This document shows, in pieces, positions 35,293-44,270 of a stretch of 63,249 nt of DNA. The notes under the pieces were generated by a model. It was given only the letters and a program-made list of their open reading frames with translations. It was not told the DNA's origin and did no database searches. Numbering within the stretch: the stretch's first letter is position 1; the number at the start of each line of letters is the position of its first letter. The position numbers and the translations under genes were made by a program. Origin of the DNA: Jiangella asiatica (GTDB lineage Bacteria; Actinomycetota; Actinomycetes; Jiangellales; Jiangellaceae); NCBI RefSeq assembly GCF_004349065.1, contig NZ_SMKZ01000040.1:1-63249 (forward strand). Reading direction: 5' to 3'.

Positions 35293-36752
35293 AGCCGCTC
35301 GATGACGCCGGCGGTCTCCAAGGGGTGCGGGCGGTACGGTCCCGGTCGCTCGCCGCACAGCCGGGGCGTCGGGAACACCTTGCCCGGGTTGCACAGACCG
35401 GCCGGGTCGAACGCTTCGCGCAGGCGCAGCATGGTCGCCAGATCGTCCTCGCCGAACATCCGCGGCATCGAGCAGGCCTTGTCCGCGCCGATGCCGTGCT
35501 CGCCGGAGAGCGATCCGCCCAGTTCGACGCACAGCTCGGCGATCTCGGTCGACAGCCGCTCGGCGCGGTCGTGCTCGCCGTCGGCCTCGCTGTACAGCAC
35601 CAGGGGGTGCAGGTTGCCGTCTCCGGCGTGGAACACGTTCGCCACCCGGATGCCGGCCTCGTCGGCCATCGCGGCGATGCGGCCCAGCACCTCGGCCAGC
35701 CGGCCGCGCGGCACCACCCCGTCCTGGACGAAGTAGTTGGGGCTGATGCGTCCCACGGCGGCGAACGCCGCCTTGCGGCCTTGCCAGATCAGCGCCCGCT
35801 CCTCCGCGTCGGCGGCGACCATGATCTTGGTGCTTCCCTGGTCGCGGCAGATCCGCTGCACATCGTCGAACAGCTCGGCGACGTCATCGGGCGGGCCGTC
35901 GAGCTCGACGACGAGCGCGGCGGCGGTGTCGGCCGTGTAGACACTGCGCGTCGAGGCACCGACGGCTTGGATGGCGAGGTTGTCCAGCATCTCGACAGCC
36001 GCAGGGACGATACCGGCCGCGACGATGGCGGTGACCGCGTCGCCGGCGGCTGCCACCGTGGCGAAATCGGCCACCATCGTCCGAACCTGGGCGGGCTTGG
36101 CGAGCAGCCGGACGGTGACCTGGGTGACGATGCCCAGCGTCCCCTCGGAGCCGACGAACGCGCCCAGCAGGTCGAACCCCGGCAGGTGCTGCGACTGGCC
36201 GCCGAGCGTGGTGACGGTGCCGTCGGCCAGCACCACCTCCGCGGCCAGCACGTGGTTGACAGTGAAGCCGTACTTCAGGCAGTGCGCGCCGCCGGAGTTC
36301 TCCGCGACGTTGCCGCCGATGGTGCAGACCTGCTGGCTGGACGGGTCCGGCGCGTAGTAGAGGCCGTGGGACGCCGCGGCGCGGCTGATGTCGAGGTTCG
36401 TGACGCCGGGCTCGACCACGGCGCGCAGGTTCACCGGGTCGACGTGCAGGATGCGGCGCAGCCGTTGCAGCGAGATCACGATGCCGTCGGCAACCGGGAG
36501 CGCCCCGCCGGACAGCCCGGTGCCGGCACCGCGGGCGACGAACGAGATGCCGTGCCGCGCGCAGACCCCGACGGCGGCGGCGACCTCCTCCGTCGACCGG
36601 GGTAGCGCCACGGCGGCCGGCACGACGCGGTAGCCGGTCAGCCCGTCGCACTCGTACGTCCGCAGCCGCGCGGGATCGGTGATCACGCTGTCGGGGCCGA
36701 GGACAGCAGCCAGCTCGGCGGGCCAGGACGTGCCGACGGCGCGACTAGTCAT
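35289..36752 (-). CDS. glcD: Glycolate oxidase catalytic subunit GlcD
   Basis: A 487-aa FAD-linked oxidase. FAD-binding elements are ISFVARGAGTGLSGGALPVA, RAVVEPGVTNLDISRAAASH, SQQVCTIGGNVAENSGGAHC and FVGSEGTLGIVTQVTVRL; the C-terminal catalytic domain carries NVFHAGDGNLHPLVLYSEAD and GSLSGEHGIGADKA, which include the substrate- and metal-binding histidines of this family. ATG 36752 is preferred over the ATG at 36776: it places the operator immediately upstream of the coding region and gives the usual N-terminus (MTSRAVGTSWPAELAAVLG). First gene of the glcDEF operon; overlaps glcE by four bases. Confidence 0.95.
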   Translation of the reverse strand: MTSRAVGTSWPAELAAVLGPDSVITDPARLRTYECDGLTGYRVVPAAVALPRSTEEVAAAVGVCARHGISFVARGAGTGLSGGALPVADGIVISLQRLRRILHVDPVNLRAVVEPGVTNLDISRAAASHGLYYAPDPSSQQVCTIGGNVAENSGGAHCLKYGFTVNHVLAAEVVLADGTVTTLGGQSQHLPGFDLLGAFVGSEGTLGIVTQVTVRLLAKPAQVRTMVADFATVAAAGDAVTAIVAAGIVPAAVEMLDNLAIQAVGASTRSVYTADTAAALVVELDGPPDDVAELFDDVQRICRDQGSTKIMVAADAEERALIWQGRKAAFAAVGRISPNYFVQDGVVPRGRLAEVLGRIAAMADEAGIRVANVFHAGDGNLHPLVLYSEADGEHDRAERLSTEIAELCVELGGSLSGEHGIGADKACSMPRMFGEDDLATMLRLREAFDPAGLCNPGKVFPTPRLCGERPGPYRPHPLETAGVIERL

Positions 36753-36819
36753 TTCCACGATCCGGAATATGACCATTCACCATACGGATACCCTAGGACT
36801 GCCCTCGCGCCGTGGTCAA
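36753..36819 (-). promoter_or_regulatory. glcDEF promoter with two IclR-type operators
   Basis: Minus strand: -35 TTGACC (36819-36814), an 18-bp spacer, -10 TAGGGT (36795-36790), then ATCCGTATGGTGAAT (36789-36775) and TTCCGGATCGTGGAA (36767-36753), the latter touching the glcD ATG. Same -35 hexamer, spacer and paired motif as the malate synthase promoter. Confidence 0.75.
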
Positions 36820-37050
36820 CACCCGTCGAGAGCCCGCGTCCGGTACGCCGCACGAGGCGGGCGGATCCACAGCACGAGCGGTCGAGCCGGAAGGCTGAGA
36901 AGCTATAGGATCACTCCCAGGTTTCCGCTCTGTATCGCCACGGTAAAACCGCTGCAATTCCACGCTACCAGTGGAGTCGCTGAAGACTGCTAGTCGGCCT
37001 CTGGGTATCGATCAGATAGGATTTTGCTGGCCTCGCGGAGGGAGTGCATC

Positions 37051-37743
37051 GTGACAACGGGCGCCGTCACCGCCGGCATCGCCGGTCTTGCACCGCTCAA
37101 TCGCATGCAGCGTGCCGGCCGCACCGCGCCCCACGTGCGCGACCTCCTGGAAGAGGCCATCCTGCAGGGCGTGCTCATGCCCGGTGCGCACCTCAACGCC
37201 GACGCCCTCGCCAAGCAGCTGGGCATCAGCCACATCCCGGTCCGCGAAGCGCTGCGCGCGCTCGGCGTGGACGGCTGGATCGAGTTCCGGCCGCACCAGG
37301 GCGCCTTTGTCCGCGGCCGCAGCGAGCAGGAGCTCGCCGACCTGTTCGAGAGCCGGATGTTCCTGGAGTCGCAGGCCGCTGCGCTGGCCGCCGAACGGCG
37401 CACCGGCGAGCAGCTGGCCATCCTCGACGACGTCCTCGCCCGGCAGCGCCGCTCCACCGACCCGGTCGAGCTGGCCCGCATCAATGCCGAGTTCCACAGC
37501 GCGCTGGCCGACTGCTCGCAGAACAAGCTCATCGCCGGGTTCGTGCGGACACTGAGCATGCGGGCGCGGTTCTACTTCTCCACCGTGCCGTCCGGTCGCC
37601 GAACCATCACCCGCCAGCAGCACGAGGCCCTGGTCGACGCGGTGCGCCGGCGCGACTCCGCCGCCGCGGGTCAGCTGGCGCGCGACCACGTCGCGGCCAC
37701 CCGCCGCGGCGTGCGCTCCGAGCTCCTGACGCCATCACCCTGA
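37051..37743 (+). CDS. GntR-family regulator with FCD domain
   Basis: A 230-aa regulator starting at GTG 37051 behind a strong GGAGGGAG. The N-terminal winged helix shows HVRDLLEEAILQGVLMPGAH and LNADALAKQLGISHIPVREA with LRALGVDGWIEFRPHQGAFV. The C-terminal all-helical FCD domain has ELADLFESRMFLESQAAALA, RINAEFHSALADCSQNKLI and QQHEALVDAVRRRDSAAAGQ; the Asp/His residues there bind a metal that coordinates organic-acid ligands. FCD regulators near glcDEF often sense glycolate or lactate (GlcC/LldR type). It is divergent from glcD; a dyad TCCAC-N7-GTGGA at 36959-36975 is its best candidate operator. Confidence 0.9.
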   Translation: MTTGAVTAGIAGLAPLNRMQRAGRTAPHVRDLLEEAILQGVLMPGAHLNADALAKQLGISHIPVREALRALGVDGWIEFRPHQGAFVRGRSEQELADLFESRMFLESQAAALAAERRTGEQLAILDDVLARQRRSTDPVELARINAEFHSALADCSQNKLIAGFVRTLSMRARFYFSTVPSGRRTITRQQHEALVDAVRRRDSAAAGQLARDHVAATRRGVRSELLTPSP

Positions 37744-37787
37744 CCGCGCGCCGCGCCAACCTCGAATACCCGGTCGGCAGCCTTGAG

Positions 37788-37873
37788 AATGATCACGTTC
37801 AGCACGAGATCTCGTGTCGCACCAGGCTTACAAGCATGGTGCGACATGGAATTTCGTGCTGAACGTGATCATT
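37788..37873. repeat. Palindromic repeat A, copy 3
   Basis: 86 bp, same ends and length as copy 2, starting AATGATCACGTTCAGCACGA and ending in its complement. The arms pair except for a few mismatches near the middle. Between the convergent GntR and helicase genes, where it could serve as a terminator. Confidence 0.95.
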
Positions 37874-37916
37874 CGGGGGCGGCCGGCGGGAATGTCGGCC
37901 GGCCGTCCCCAAGGGA

Positions 37917-39485
37917 TCAGTCGCGCGGACGACCGCGGTACGGGCGGCCACCGTCACGACGCCGGCCCTTGAAACCGGAGCGATCACGGCCGTTGCCGGC
38001 ACCGCGGCCACCGGGGCGGGGGCGCGACTCGCGCTGGGCCATGGCGGGAGCCTCGGCCAGCGCGGTCGGCGTGATCGGGCCCTCGAGCGAGCGAGCGTCG
38101 ACGCTCTTCGCGGTGACGCCGGCGCGGCGGAACAGCTCGCCCAGCCCGCGGGCCTGCCCCGGGGTCGCCACCGTGACGACGGCGCCGGACGCTCCGGCCC
38201 GCGCGGTGCGGCCGGAGCGGTGCAGGTACGACTTCGACTCGCCGGCCGGGTCGAAGTGCACGACCATGCCGACGCCGTCGACGTGGATGCCGCGTGCTGC
38301 GACGTCGGTGGCGACGACCACCTGGGCGCGGCCGGTACGGAACCGGTCGAGGTTGCGCTCGCGCACCCGCTGCGACAGGTCGCCGTGCAGGTCAACCGCC
38401 GGAACGCCGGCGTCTTCGAGGTCCTCGGCCAGCCGAGTCGCGGCGCCCTTGGTCCGGGTGAACACGATGCTGCGCGGGTTGGCCCGCACCAGCTCAGTGG
38501 TGACATCGAGCTTGTTGTGCGGCCCGACCACCAGGACGTGGTGGTCCATGGTGGTGACCGAGCCGGCATCGGGGTCGATCTCGTGCCGGGCTGGCTGGTT
38601 CAGGTGCCGGCGCACCAACTTGTCGACGTCGCCGTCGAGCGTCGCGGAGAGCAGCAGCCGCTGCCCGCCCGCCGGGGTCTGCCCGAGCAGCTCGTCCACG
38701 ACCGGGAAGAACCCGAGGTCGCACAGGTGGTCGGCCTCGTCCAGCGTCACCACCTCGACGGCGTCGAGGTTGCAGGCGCCCTTCTCGACCAGGTCGCCGA
38801 GACGGCCGGGGGTGGCCACGACGATGTCGGCGCCACGGTCGAGCCGGCGGATCTGCCGGTCGTACGGCGCACCGCCGTAGACGGTGACCATCCGCAGCCG
38901 CAACGTCTCGGCCAGCGGCTCCAGCGCCTGGGTGACCTGACCGGCCAGCTCACGGGTCGGCACGATGATCAGGGCGCGCGGGTGGTTGGGCTGGCTGCGC
39001 TCGCCCTCGAGGCGAGCCAGGATCGGCAGGCCGAAGGCGAGGGTCTTGCCCGAGCCCGTGCGCGCCCGGCCGAGCACATCCCGGCCGGCGAGGGCGTCCG
39101 GGACGACCGCGGCCTGGACGGGGGTCGGCTCGACGATGCCGTCGACGCCGAGGATCTTGACGACGCGGTCCGGCACGTCCAGGCCGGAGAAGGCGGAACC
39201 GGCCGGGTCGAAGGCCTCGATGGCCGCGCGTCGGGCGGGGTCGAACGACCGGCGGTCGCGGTGCTGGCCGCCACCGGGCCGGCGGTCGTTGCCGCGGAAG
39301 GGCCGGCGCCCGTACGGCCGGCCGTCGCGGCCCGAGCCGTCACGGCCCGAGCCGCCGCGGTTCCAGCCGCCGTCGCGGCCCGAGCGCGCCGGGCCGTCGC
39401 CACGGCCGGAACCGGAGTCACGGCGGTAGCGGCGGTCCGAACGGTTCGGGGAGCCGGCGGGCACGCCGGCAGGGGTGTACGTCAT
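37917..39485 (-). CDS. DEAD-box RNA helicase
   Basis: A 522-aa ATP-dependent RNA helicase. The first ~75 residues are an Arg/Gly/Asp-rich tail with several SGRDG units. Core motifs in order: Q-motif region VEPTPVQAAVVP, motif I ARTGSGKT, Ia PTRELAGQ, Ib TPGRL, II DEAD (VVTLDEADHLCDLGFF), III SAT, IV IVFTRTKGAA, V TDVAARGIHVDGV, VI HRSGRTARAG. The C-terminus is again basic and Gly-rich (GGRGAGNGRDRSGFKGRRRD), typical of RhlE/CsdA-like cold-shock and ribosome-assembly helicases. ATG 39485 is chosen from homologous starts; the open frame extends 42 codons further upstream without a good signal. Confidence 0.94.
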   Translation of the reverse strand: MTYTPAGVPAGSPNRSDRRYRRDSGSGRGDGPARSGRDGGWNRGGSGRDGSGRDGRPYGRRPFRGNDRRPGGGQHRDRRSFDPARRAAIEAFDPAGSAFSGLDVPDRVVKILGVDGIVEPTPVQAAVVPDALAGRDVLGRARTGSGKTLAFGLPILARLEGERSQPNHPRALIIVPTRELAGQVTQALEPLAETLRLRMVTVYGGAPYDRQIRRLDRGADIVVATPGRLGDLVEKGACNLDAVEVVTLDEADHLCDLGFFPVVDELLGQTPAGGQRLLLSATLDGDVDKLVRRHLNQPARHEIDPDAGSVTTMDHHVLVVGPHNKLDVTTELVRANPRSIVFTRTKGAATRLAEDLEDAGVPAVDLHGDLSQRVRERNLDRFRTGRAQVVVATDVAARGIHVDGVGMVVHFDPAGESKSYLHRSGRTARAGASGAVVTVATPGQARGLGELFRRAGVTAKSVDARSLEGPITPTALAEAPAMAQRESRPRPGGRGAGNGRDRSGFKGRRRDGGRPYRGRPRD

Positions 39486-39617
39486 GGTGCTCCGATTCGG
39501 TCGAGCGCGGGCGCACCCCAGCGTTTCCGCACGGCGCGGAACACGGTGAGCCTTCGGGGGCGCGGGTACCCGACTTTCCCTCGACGCTCCACCGTCACAG
39601 AATTCGGGCACAGATCA

Positions 39618-39639
39618 GGCCTCGTACGATCACGAGGCC
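39618..39639. terminator. Hairpin between the NHL-gene tail and the helicase
   Basis: An 8-bp stem GGCCTCGT / ACGAGGCC with a 6-base loop, flanked by a second partial pairing (GATCA / TGATC). It sits after the NHL-side transcript and about 130 bases upstream of the helicase start. The remainder of 39486-39738 shows nothing else. Confidence 0.45.
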
Positions 39640-39738
39640 CTGGCTTGATCATGAGTCTACCCGGCCGGTGCCCACCCAGCACAATCCACGCACGGAGACG
39701 CTCGTCACCCCTCAGCGCGAACGGAATGCCGGTCGCCT

Positions 39739-39939
39739 CTACGGCACGGCCCGGTCGGGCAGCGCGACCGCGTCGCCGGTGGCGACGTCGACGGCCGAGT
39801 ACGCGCCGTGCCCGGCCGCGCCGTCAGTGCCGCCACCGGCATCAGCGCCCAGCCGAGGCGACAGCGCAGCACGGCGTGGGTGCGGCCGCAGCGCCATGTC
39901 GAGAGGGCTGGGGTCGGCCCCCAGCACGTCCGCCGCCAC
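39739..39939 (-). CDS. Uncharacterised small ORF after the NHL gene
   Basis: A 66-codon frame (GTG 39939; internal ATG at codon 15) with G/C-biased third positions similar to true genes. The sequence reads VAADVLGADPSPLDMALRPH ... DVATGDAVALPDRAVP. It is in the same frame as the NHL gene and separated from its TGA by 21 sense codons, so it may be a former C-terminal extension cut off by a stop mutation. There is no convincing ribosome site for the GTG and no family is recognised. A short expressed protein and a pseudogene tail are both possible. Confidence 0.35.
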   Translation of the reverse strand: MAADVLGADPSPLDMALRPHPRRAALSPRLGADAGGGTDGAAGHGAYSAVDVATGDAVALPDRAVP

Positions 39940-40002
39940 ACTCCTGGCGACCGAGACAGGTCCTCCCTCGAGGATGTCTTGACGTGCTCGCGTTTCAGCA
40001 GG

Positions 40003-41862
40003 TCATCCGGAGAGGACGAGCTCGATGCGATCGGTGCCTCCGTCCACGACGCGCACCGGGATACCCCAGTCCTGCTGGTGGATGTGGCACGCGGCGTTCT
40101 CGCCGCCGTCGTCACACGAGGCCGCCATCGCCGCGACGTGCAGGACGCCGGCACCCCCGGCGGCGGGCTGCACGTGCAGTTGTCGGGCCAGCTCGGTGCC
40201 GCGCCCGGCGCCGTCGGCCAGCACCGCGCCGGGTGTTGCCGAGACCGACAGCCGGGTGGCCGGCCCGTAGCGCTCGTCGAGCTTCTGCCCGGGCGGCGGG
40301 GCGAAGACCACCACCAGCTCCACCTCCCCCGGCGCCACGTCGAGCGCCGGCCGCTGGGTCTGGTGCGCGGAGCCGGGCGCCGTCGCCGCCGAGCCGAGGG
40401 GCACACGGGTGAGCCGGTGTGCGGCAGACTCCACCACCACCAGGTACGCGCCGTCGACCACGGCACCGCTGGGTTCTCGCACGCCGGTGACCAGGGTGAT
40501 CACCTCGCCGGTCGCAGGGTCGTAGCGGCGGACCGCGTTGTTGTACGTGTCGCTGACCGCGACGGAGCCGTCCGGTAGAGCGGTGACACCGAGCGGATGC
40601 TGCAGCAGCGCCTGCCCGGCCGGTCCGTCGCGGAAGCCGAAGTCGAACAACCCGGTGCCGACGGCGGTCTCGACCACGCCCGAGGACGGGCCCTGGAAAT
40701 TGATTGCTCGTAGCGATGACGTCTCGGAGTCCGCGAGCCAGAGCCGGCGGTCCGCGCCGACCGCGAGCCCGGACGTCTGGGCGAACCAGGCGTCGCGCAG
40801 CTTGCCGTCGACGAGCCCTTCGTTGGTGGTGCCGGCCAGCAGCTGGACGGACGGCTCGACCGGGTCGAATGCCCAGAGCTGGTGGATGCCGGCCATCGCC
40901 ACCACGACGGTCGTGGCGGCGGGCGACCACACCACGTCCCACGGCGAGGACATCGGGACCGCCCTCGGGTCGCCGCTGACGTCGTCGCCGCTCGGATCGC
41001 CCTGCATCCACGGCGAGCCGGTGCCGGCCACCGTCGTGACTTGGCCGTCGGACAGCCGGACGCCGCGCAGCACGTGGTTGACGGTGTCGGCGACGAGCAT
41101 GTCGTAGCCGGCCCGCGCATGCAGCTCCGGCGGGAGCAGCGTGAGGCCCTGCGGCTCGCTGAAGCGCGCCCGGTCCGGTCCGCCGTCGACCAGCCCGCGC
41201 TCACCGGTGCCGATGCGCCGCACGACGGTCTCGAGGTCGTCGGCCAGCTCGACCAGGCTGTGGTTGCCGCTGTCGCTGACCAGGAAGGTCCCGCCGGGCA
41301 GCGCGATGACCTTTCCGGGGAACCGCAGCTGGGTGGGTTCGGGCTCCGGGGGGACGTACGGCGAGTCGCCGCGGCGCAGCGTGCCCTTCGCCTCGTGCTG
41401 GGGGATCAGCTCGCGGAGGATGGCATCGAGAGCGTGTGCGTGCCCCTCACCGGAGAACTGCGCGACGACATACCCCGCGGGGTCGACCAGCGTCAGCGTC
41501 GGCCACGCCCGGACGGCGTAGTTCTGCCAGGTGGTCAGGTCGGGGTCGTCGAGCACCGGGTGATGCACCCCGTACCGCTCCACCGCGGCGATGACGGCGT
41601 CATGGTCGGCCTCGTGCGCGAACTTCGGCGAGTGCACCCCGACGACGGTGAGGACGTCGCCGTACGACTCCTCCAACGGCCGCAGCTCATCGAGAACGTG
41701 CAGGCAGTTGATGCAGCAGAAGGTCCAGAAGTCGAGCAGCACGAATCGGCCGCGGAACTCGGTGAGCGACAGCGGCGAGCCGCCGGTGTTGAGCCAGCCG
41801 CCACGGCCGACCAGCTCGGGTGCGCGGACTCGGGGACGCCCAGTGATGGCCATGCGTTCCAT
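40003..41862 (-). CDS. Thioredoxin-like/NHL-repeat protein (NHLRC2-like)
   Basis: A 619-aa cytoplasmic protein combining a thioredoxin-like domain (about residues 20-160) with a six-bladed NHL beta-propeller. The first domain has LLDFWTFCCINCLHVLDELR, where CCINC is the redox-type motif, and VVGVHSPKFAHE, then TLVDPAGYVVAQFSGEGHAH. The propeller repeats follow as DSGNHSLVELADD, RARFSEPQGLTLLP, VADTVNHVLRGVRLSDGQVT, LADSETSSLRAINFQGPSSG and VSDTYNNAVRRYDPATGEVI. The last ~110 residues form a small beta domain with two cysteines. The architecture is that of human NHLRC2 and bacterial relatives of unknown role. The ATG at 41862 or 41853 may be used. Confidence 0.9.
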   Translation of the reverse strand: MERMAITGRPRVRAPELVGRGGWLNTGGSPLSLTEFRGRFVLLDFWTFCCINCLHVLDELRPLEESYGDVLTVVGVHSPKFAHEADHDAVIAAVERYGVHHPVLDDPDLTTWQNYAVRAWPTLTLVDPAGYVVAQFSGEGHAHALDAILRELIPQHEAKGTLRRGDSPYVPPEPEPTQLRFPGKVIALPGGTFLVSDSGNHSLVELADDLETVVRRIGTGERGLVDGGPDRARFSEPQGLTLLPPELHARAGYDMLVADTVNHVLRGVRLSDGQVTTVAGTGSPWMQGDPSGDDVSGDPRAVPMSSPWDVVWSPAATTVVVAMAGIHQLWAFDPVEPSVQLLAGTTNEGLVDGKLRDAWFAQTSGLAVGADRRLWLADSETSSLRAINFQGPSSGVVETAVGTGLFDFGFRDGPAGQALLQHPLGVTALPDGSVAVSDTYNNAVRRYDPATGEVITLVTGVREPSGAVVDGAYLVVVESAAHRLTRVPLGSAATAPGSAHQTQRPALDVAPGEVELVVVFAPPPGQKLDERYGPATRLSVSATPGAVLADGAGRGTELARQLHVQPAAGGAGVLHVAAMAASCDDGGENAACHIHQQDWGIPVRVVDGGTDRIELVLSG

Positions 41863-41923
41863 TGTGCGTGCCGCGCCGTGGAACGCAGGTAAGAGGCCTC
41901 GGCGCGGAAATACAGCGAGCCCA

Positions 41924-41968
41924 GGGAGCGAACGTGGTCGGCGCGAGCCGACCCCGTCGTGCGCTCCC
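41924..41968 (-). terminator. Terminator downstream of the S9 peptidase
   Basis: Nested hairpin: inner 7-bp stem GGTCGGC / GCCGACC capped by a GCGA tetraloop (41936-41953) inside an outer GGGAGCG / CGCTCCC stem (41924-41930 and 41962-41968). It lies 18 bases after the S9 stop. Confidence 0.7.
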
Positions 41969-41985
41969 GTAGCCAGGCGACGGAC

Positions 41986-44058
41986 TCAGGTGAGGATGGC
42001 CGGGATCTCCCAGTCCTTGCCGAGCACGTGGTGGCCGAGGAACGCGAACACCGTCTGGTACCAGACCTTCGCGTGCTGCGGGGTGAGGATCCAGTGGTTC
42101 TCGTTGGGGAAGTAGAGGAACTTGTGCGGCATCTCGCCGTCCTCCGCCTCGGCCCGGGAGGCGATCTCGAACCACAGCCGCAGCGCCTCGCCGATGGGTA
42201 CGCGGTAGTCGCGGTCACCGTGGATGACCAGCATCGGCGTAGTGATGGAGTCGACGTGGTTGTGCGGCGAGTTGGCCGCGGCCATCTCCGCCGTCATCTC
42301 CTTGACCCAGTAGAACGCGGCGTCGGTGGTGGGCCCGAACTGGTCGAGCGCCCACAGGCTGGCGTGGGTGACGATGGCGTCGAACCGGTCGGTGTTGCCG
42401 GCGACCCAGTTGGCCATGTAGCCGCCGAACGAGCCGCCCATGGCCGCGGTGCGGGTCTCGTCGATGTCGTCGCGGGCGACGGTGGCGTCGGTGATGGCCA
42501 TCAAGTCGGTGAACGGCGCCTTGCCCCACGACCCCCAGCCGCGCCGGATGAAGTCGAGGCCGTAGCCGGTGGACAGCGCCGGGTCCGGCAGCAGCACCGC
42601 GTAGCCCTGCGCCACCGCGAGCCACGGGTTCCACCGCCACGACCACGCATTCCAGGAGTTCAGAGGTCCGCCGTGAATCCAGAGCAGCAGCGGCGCCGGG
42701 CTGGTGGCCGAGGCGCCCGCGGGCCGCGCCAGCCAGGCCCGCACCCGCACGCCGTCGGACGTGGTGGTCTCGAGCTCGGCGACGGTGCCGGGGAGCGCCG
42801 GGGACGGGGCGGGCGCGGGCAGCGGCACGGACTGCTGGTCCGCCACGTCGGCGGCGAGCCGGACCGGTGCGGGCGGCTCCAGGTACGACGTGCGCAGCGC
42901 GTAGACGGTGGCGCCGTCGGGCGAGACGACGATGTCGCTGTAGGCGTAGTCGTCGGAGGTGAGCTTGGTGACGGCACCGGTGGCGGCGTCGATGCGGAAG
43001 ACCGGGGCGCGGCCGTCGTCGTCGGCCACGACGATGAGCGCCGACCCGTCCGGGGTCCACCGCGGCGCACTGGGCCAACGGTCCCAGTCGGCGGTCAGCT
43101 CGCGCAGCGTGCCGTCGGCGACGGAGATGAGCACGAGCTTCTGGTCGACCGGCTCGGTCGGGGTGGAGCGCTTGCCGCGCACCACGGCGACGGTTGAGCC
43201 GTCGGGGCTGAACCGCGGGGTCTCGAACTCGTAGTCGGCGTGGTCGGCCAGCACGCGGCGCTCGCCGGTGGCGACGTCGACGACCACGAGCGACTGCCGC
43301 AGCCCGCCGCGCTCGAGCATGTTCCACATGGTGACGACGGCGCTGCCGTCCGGGCTCACGTCGTAGCCGGCGGAGTCCAGCGCGCGCCCGGCGTCCGGGG
43401 TGAGATCACGCAGCTCGACGGCGGGGTCGTCCAGCGGGGTGTCGCCGTCGTGCAGCGTGCCGGCGAACAACCGCGGCGCGTCGGGACCCAGGTCGTGGTC
43501 CCAGTACCGCACCGGGTAGCGCTCGTGCAGGATGGCGGCGACCTTCTTCTCCTTGCGCTCCTTGCGCCGCTTCTCCTCCGACTCCACGTCGCCGGAGGAC
43601 GGGAACGTGTCGGAGGCGACGATGACCGTGCCGGACTCGCGCGCAACCACGACGCCGCCGATGCCGCCGGGCCGCTTGGCCACGACCCGCGCCTCGCCGC
43701 CGTCGGCTGGCAACAGCCAGAGCAGCGGCACGGGGTCGTCGGCGTCGTCACCGGACGACCCGGGATCGGGGCGGGCGGAGCCGAACAGCAGCGAGCCGTC
43801 GGGCAGGAATGCCGCACCGCTCTCTCCCTTGGCGCTGCGAGTGAGCCGCCGCGCGGGGCGCTCGCCGGCCGGATCCACCTCCCACAGCGCGGTGACGTAC
43901 TTGGTCTTGTCGGGGTTGAGGGTGGACACAGCCGTCACGAGGCGGCTGCCATCTGGCGATAGCGTCAGTCCGCCGGTGCGCGGCAGGGCGACGTATGCGT
44001 CCAGATCGTGGAACGGTGTCGGCGGGATCTCCGGGGTCTCCGGCGCGGAATCTGTCAC
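41986..44058 (-). CDS. S9-family (prolyl oligopeptidase-type) serine peptidase
   Basis: A 690-aa cytoplasmic peptidase of the acylaminoacyl-peptidase/DPP-like type. The N-terminal ~430 residues are a WD40-like beta-propeller with repeats such as LTLSPDGSRLVTAVS, FSPDGSTVAVVRG, WTPDGSALIVVADDDG and VSPDGATVYALR. The C-terminal alpha/beta-hydrolase has PAPLLLWIHGGPLNSWNAW, the nucleophile elbow AAMGGSFGGYMANW (Ser543), the acid in VIHGDRDYRVPIGE and the histidine in YFPNENHWI. A Lys/Arg/Glu stretch (SEEKRRKERKEKKVA) interrupts the propeller. No signal peptide. Divergent from hsp20. Confidence 0.94.
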   Translation of the reverse strand: MTDSAPETPEIPPTPFHDLDAYVALPRTGGLTLSPDGSRLVTAVSTLNPDKTKYVTALWEVDPAGERPARRLTRSAKGESGAAFLPDGSLLFGSARPDPGSSGDDADDPVPLLWLLPADGGEARVVAKRPGGIGGVVVARESGTVIVASDTFPSSGDVESEEKRRKERKEKKVAAILHERYPVRYWDHDLGPDAPRLFAGTLHDGDTPLDDPAVELRDLTPDAGRALDSAGYDVSPDGSAVVTMWNMLERGGLRQSLVVVDVATGERRVLADHADYEFETPRFSPDGSTVAVVRGKRSTPTEPVDQKLVLISVADGTLRELTADWDRWPSAPRWTPDGSALIVVADDDGRAPVFRIDAATGAVTKLTSDDYAYSDIVVSPDGATVYALRTSYLEPPAPVRLAADVADQQSVPLPAPAPSPALPGTVAELETTTSDGVRVRAWLARPAGASATSPAPLLLWIHGGPLNSWNAWSWRWNPWLAVAQGYAVLLPDPALSTGYGLDFIRRGWGSWGKAPFTDLMAITDATVARDDIDETRTAAMGGSFGGYMANWVAGNTDRFDAIVTHASLWALDQFGPTTDAAFYWVKEMTAEMAAANSPHNHVDSITTPMLVIHGDRDYRVPIGEALRLWFEIASRAEAEDGEMPHKFLYFPNENHWILTPQHAKVWYQTVFAFLGHHVLGKDWEIPAILT

Positions 44059-44171
44059 ATTCCTTACCTATCACGCGGTTGTCCAGTGCCGACAGGATTG
44101 CTTACGTAACGGCTTCGCCTCGGTCTACGCCCGCCATGATGCCGCCGATCCGATGGATCTCGCGCTCGGGG

Positions 44172-44198
44172 TTGGCACTCTCGGGGTGAGAGTGCTAA
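44172..44198. promoter_or_regulatory. CIRCE element (HrcA operator) upstream of hsp20
   Basis: TTGGCACTC-N9-GAGTGCTAA matches the CIRCE consensus TTAGCACTC-N9-GAGTGCTAA at 17 of 18 arm positions. It lies about 75 bases before the hsp20 start and 114 before the divergent S9 peptidase start. Confidence 0.9.
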
Positions 44199-44270
44199 AC
44201 CTAGAAGTGCAATGACCGTCGTTTCCGCTCCCGCGTGAGCGGGGGCGTGTGGTGACAGGAGGTGGTTGAT

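Noticed and set aside
36928-36942. Seventh copy of the IclR-type motif near the GntR gene
   Set aside because: Only the left half matches; it lacks the TGGAA half and a partner 21 bp away.
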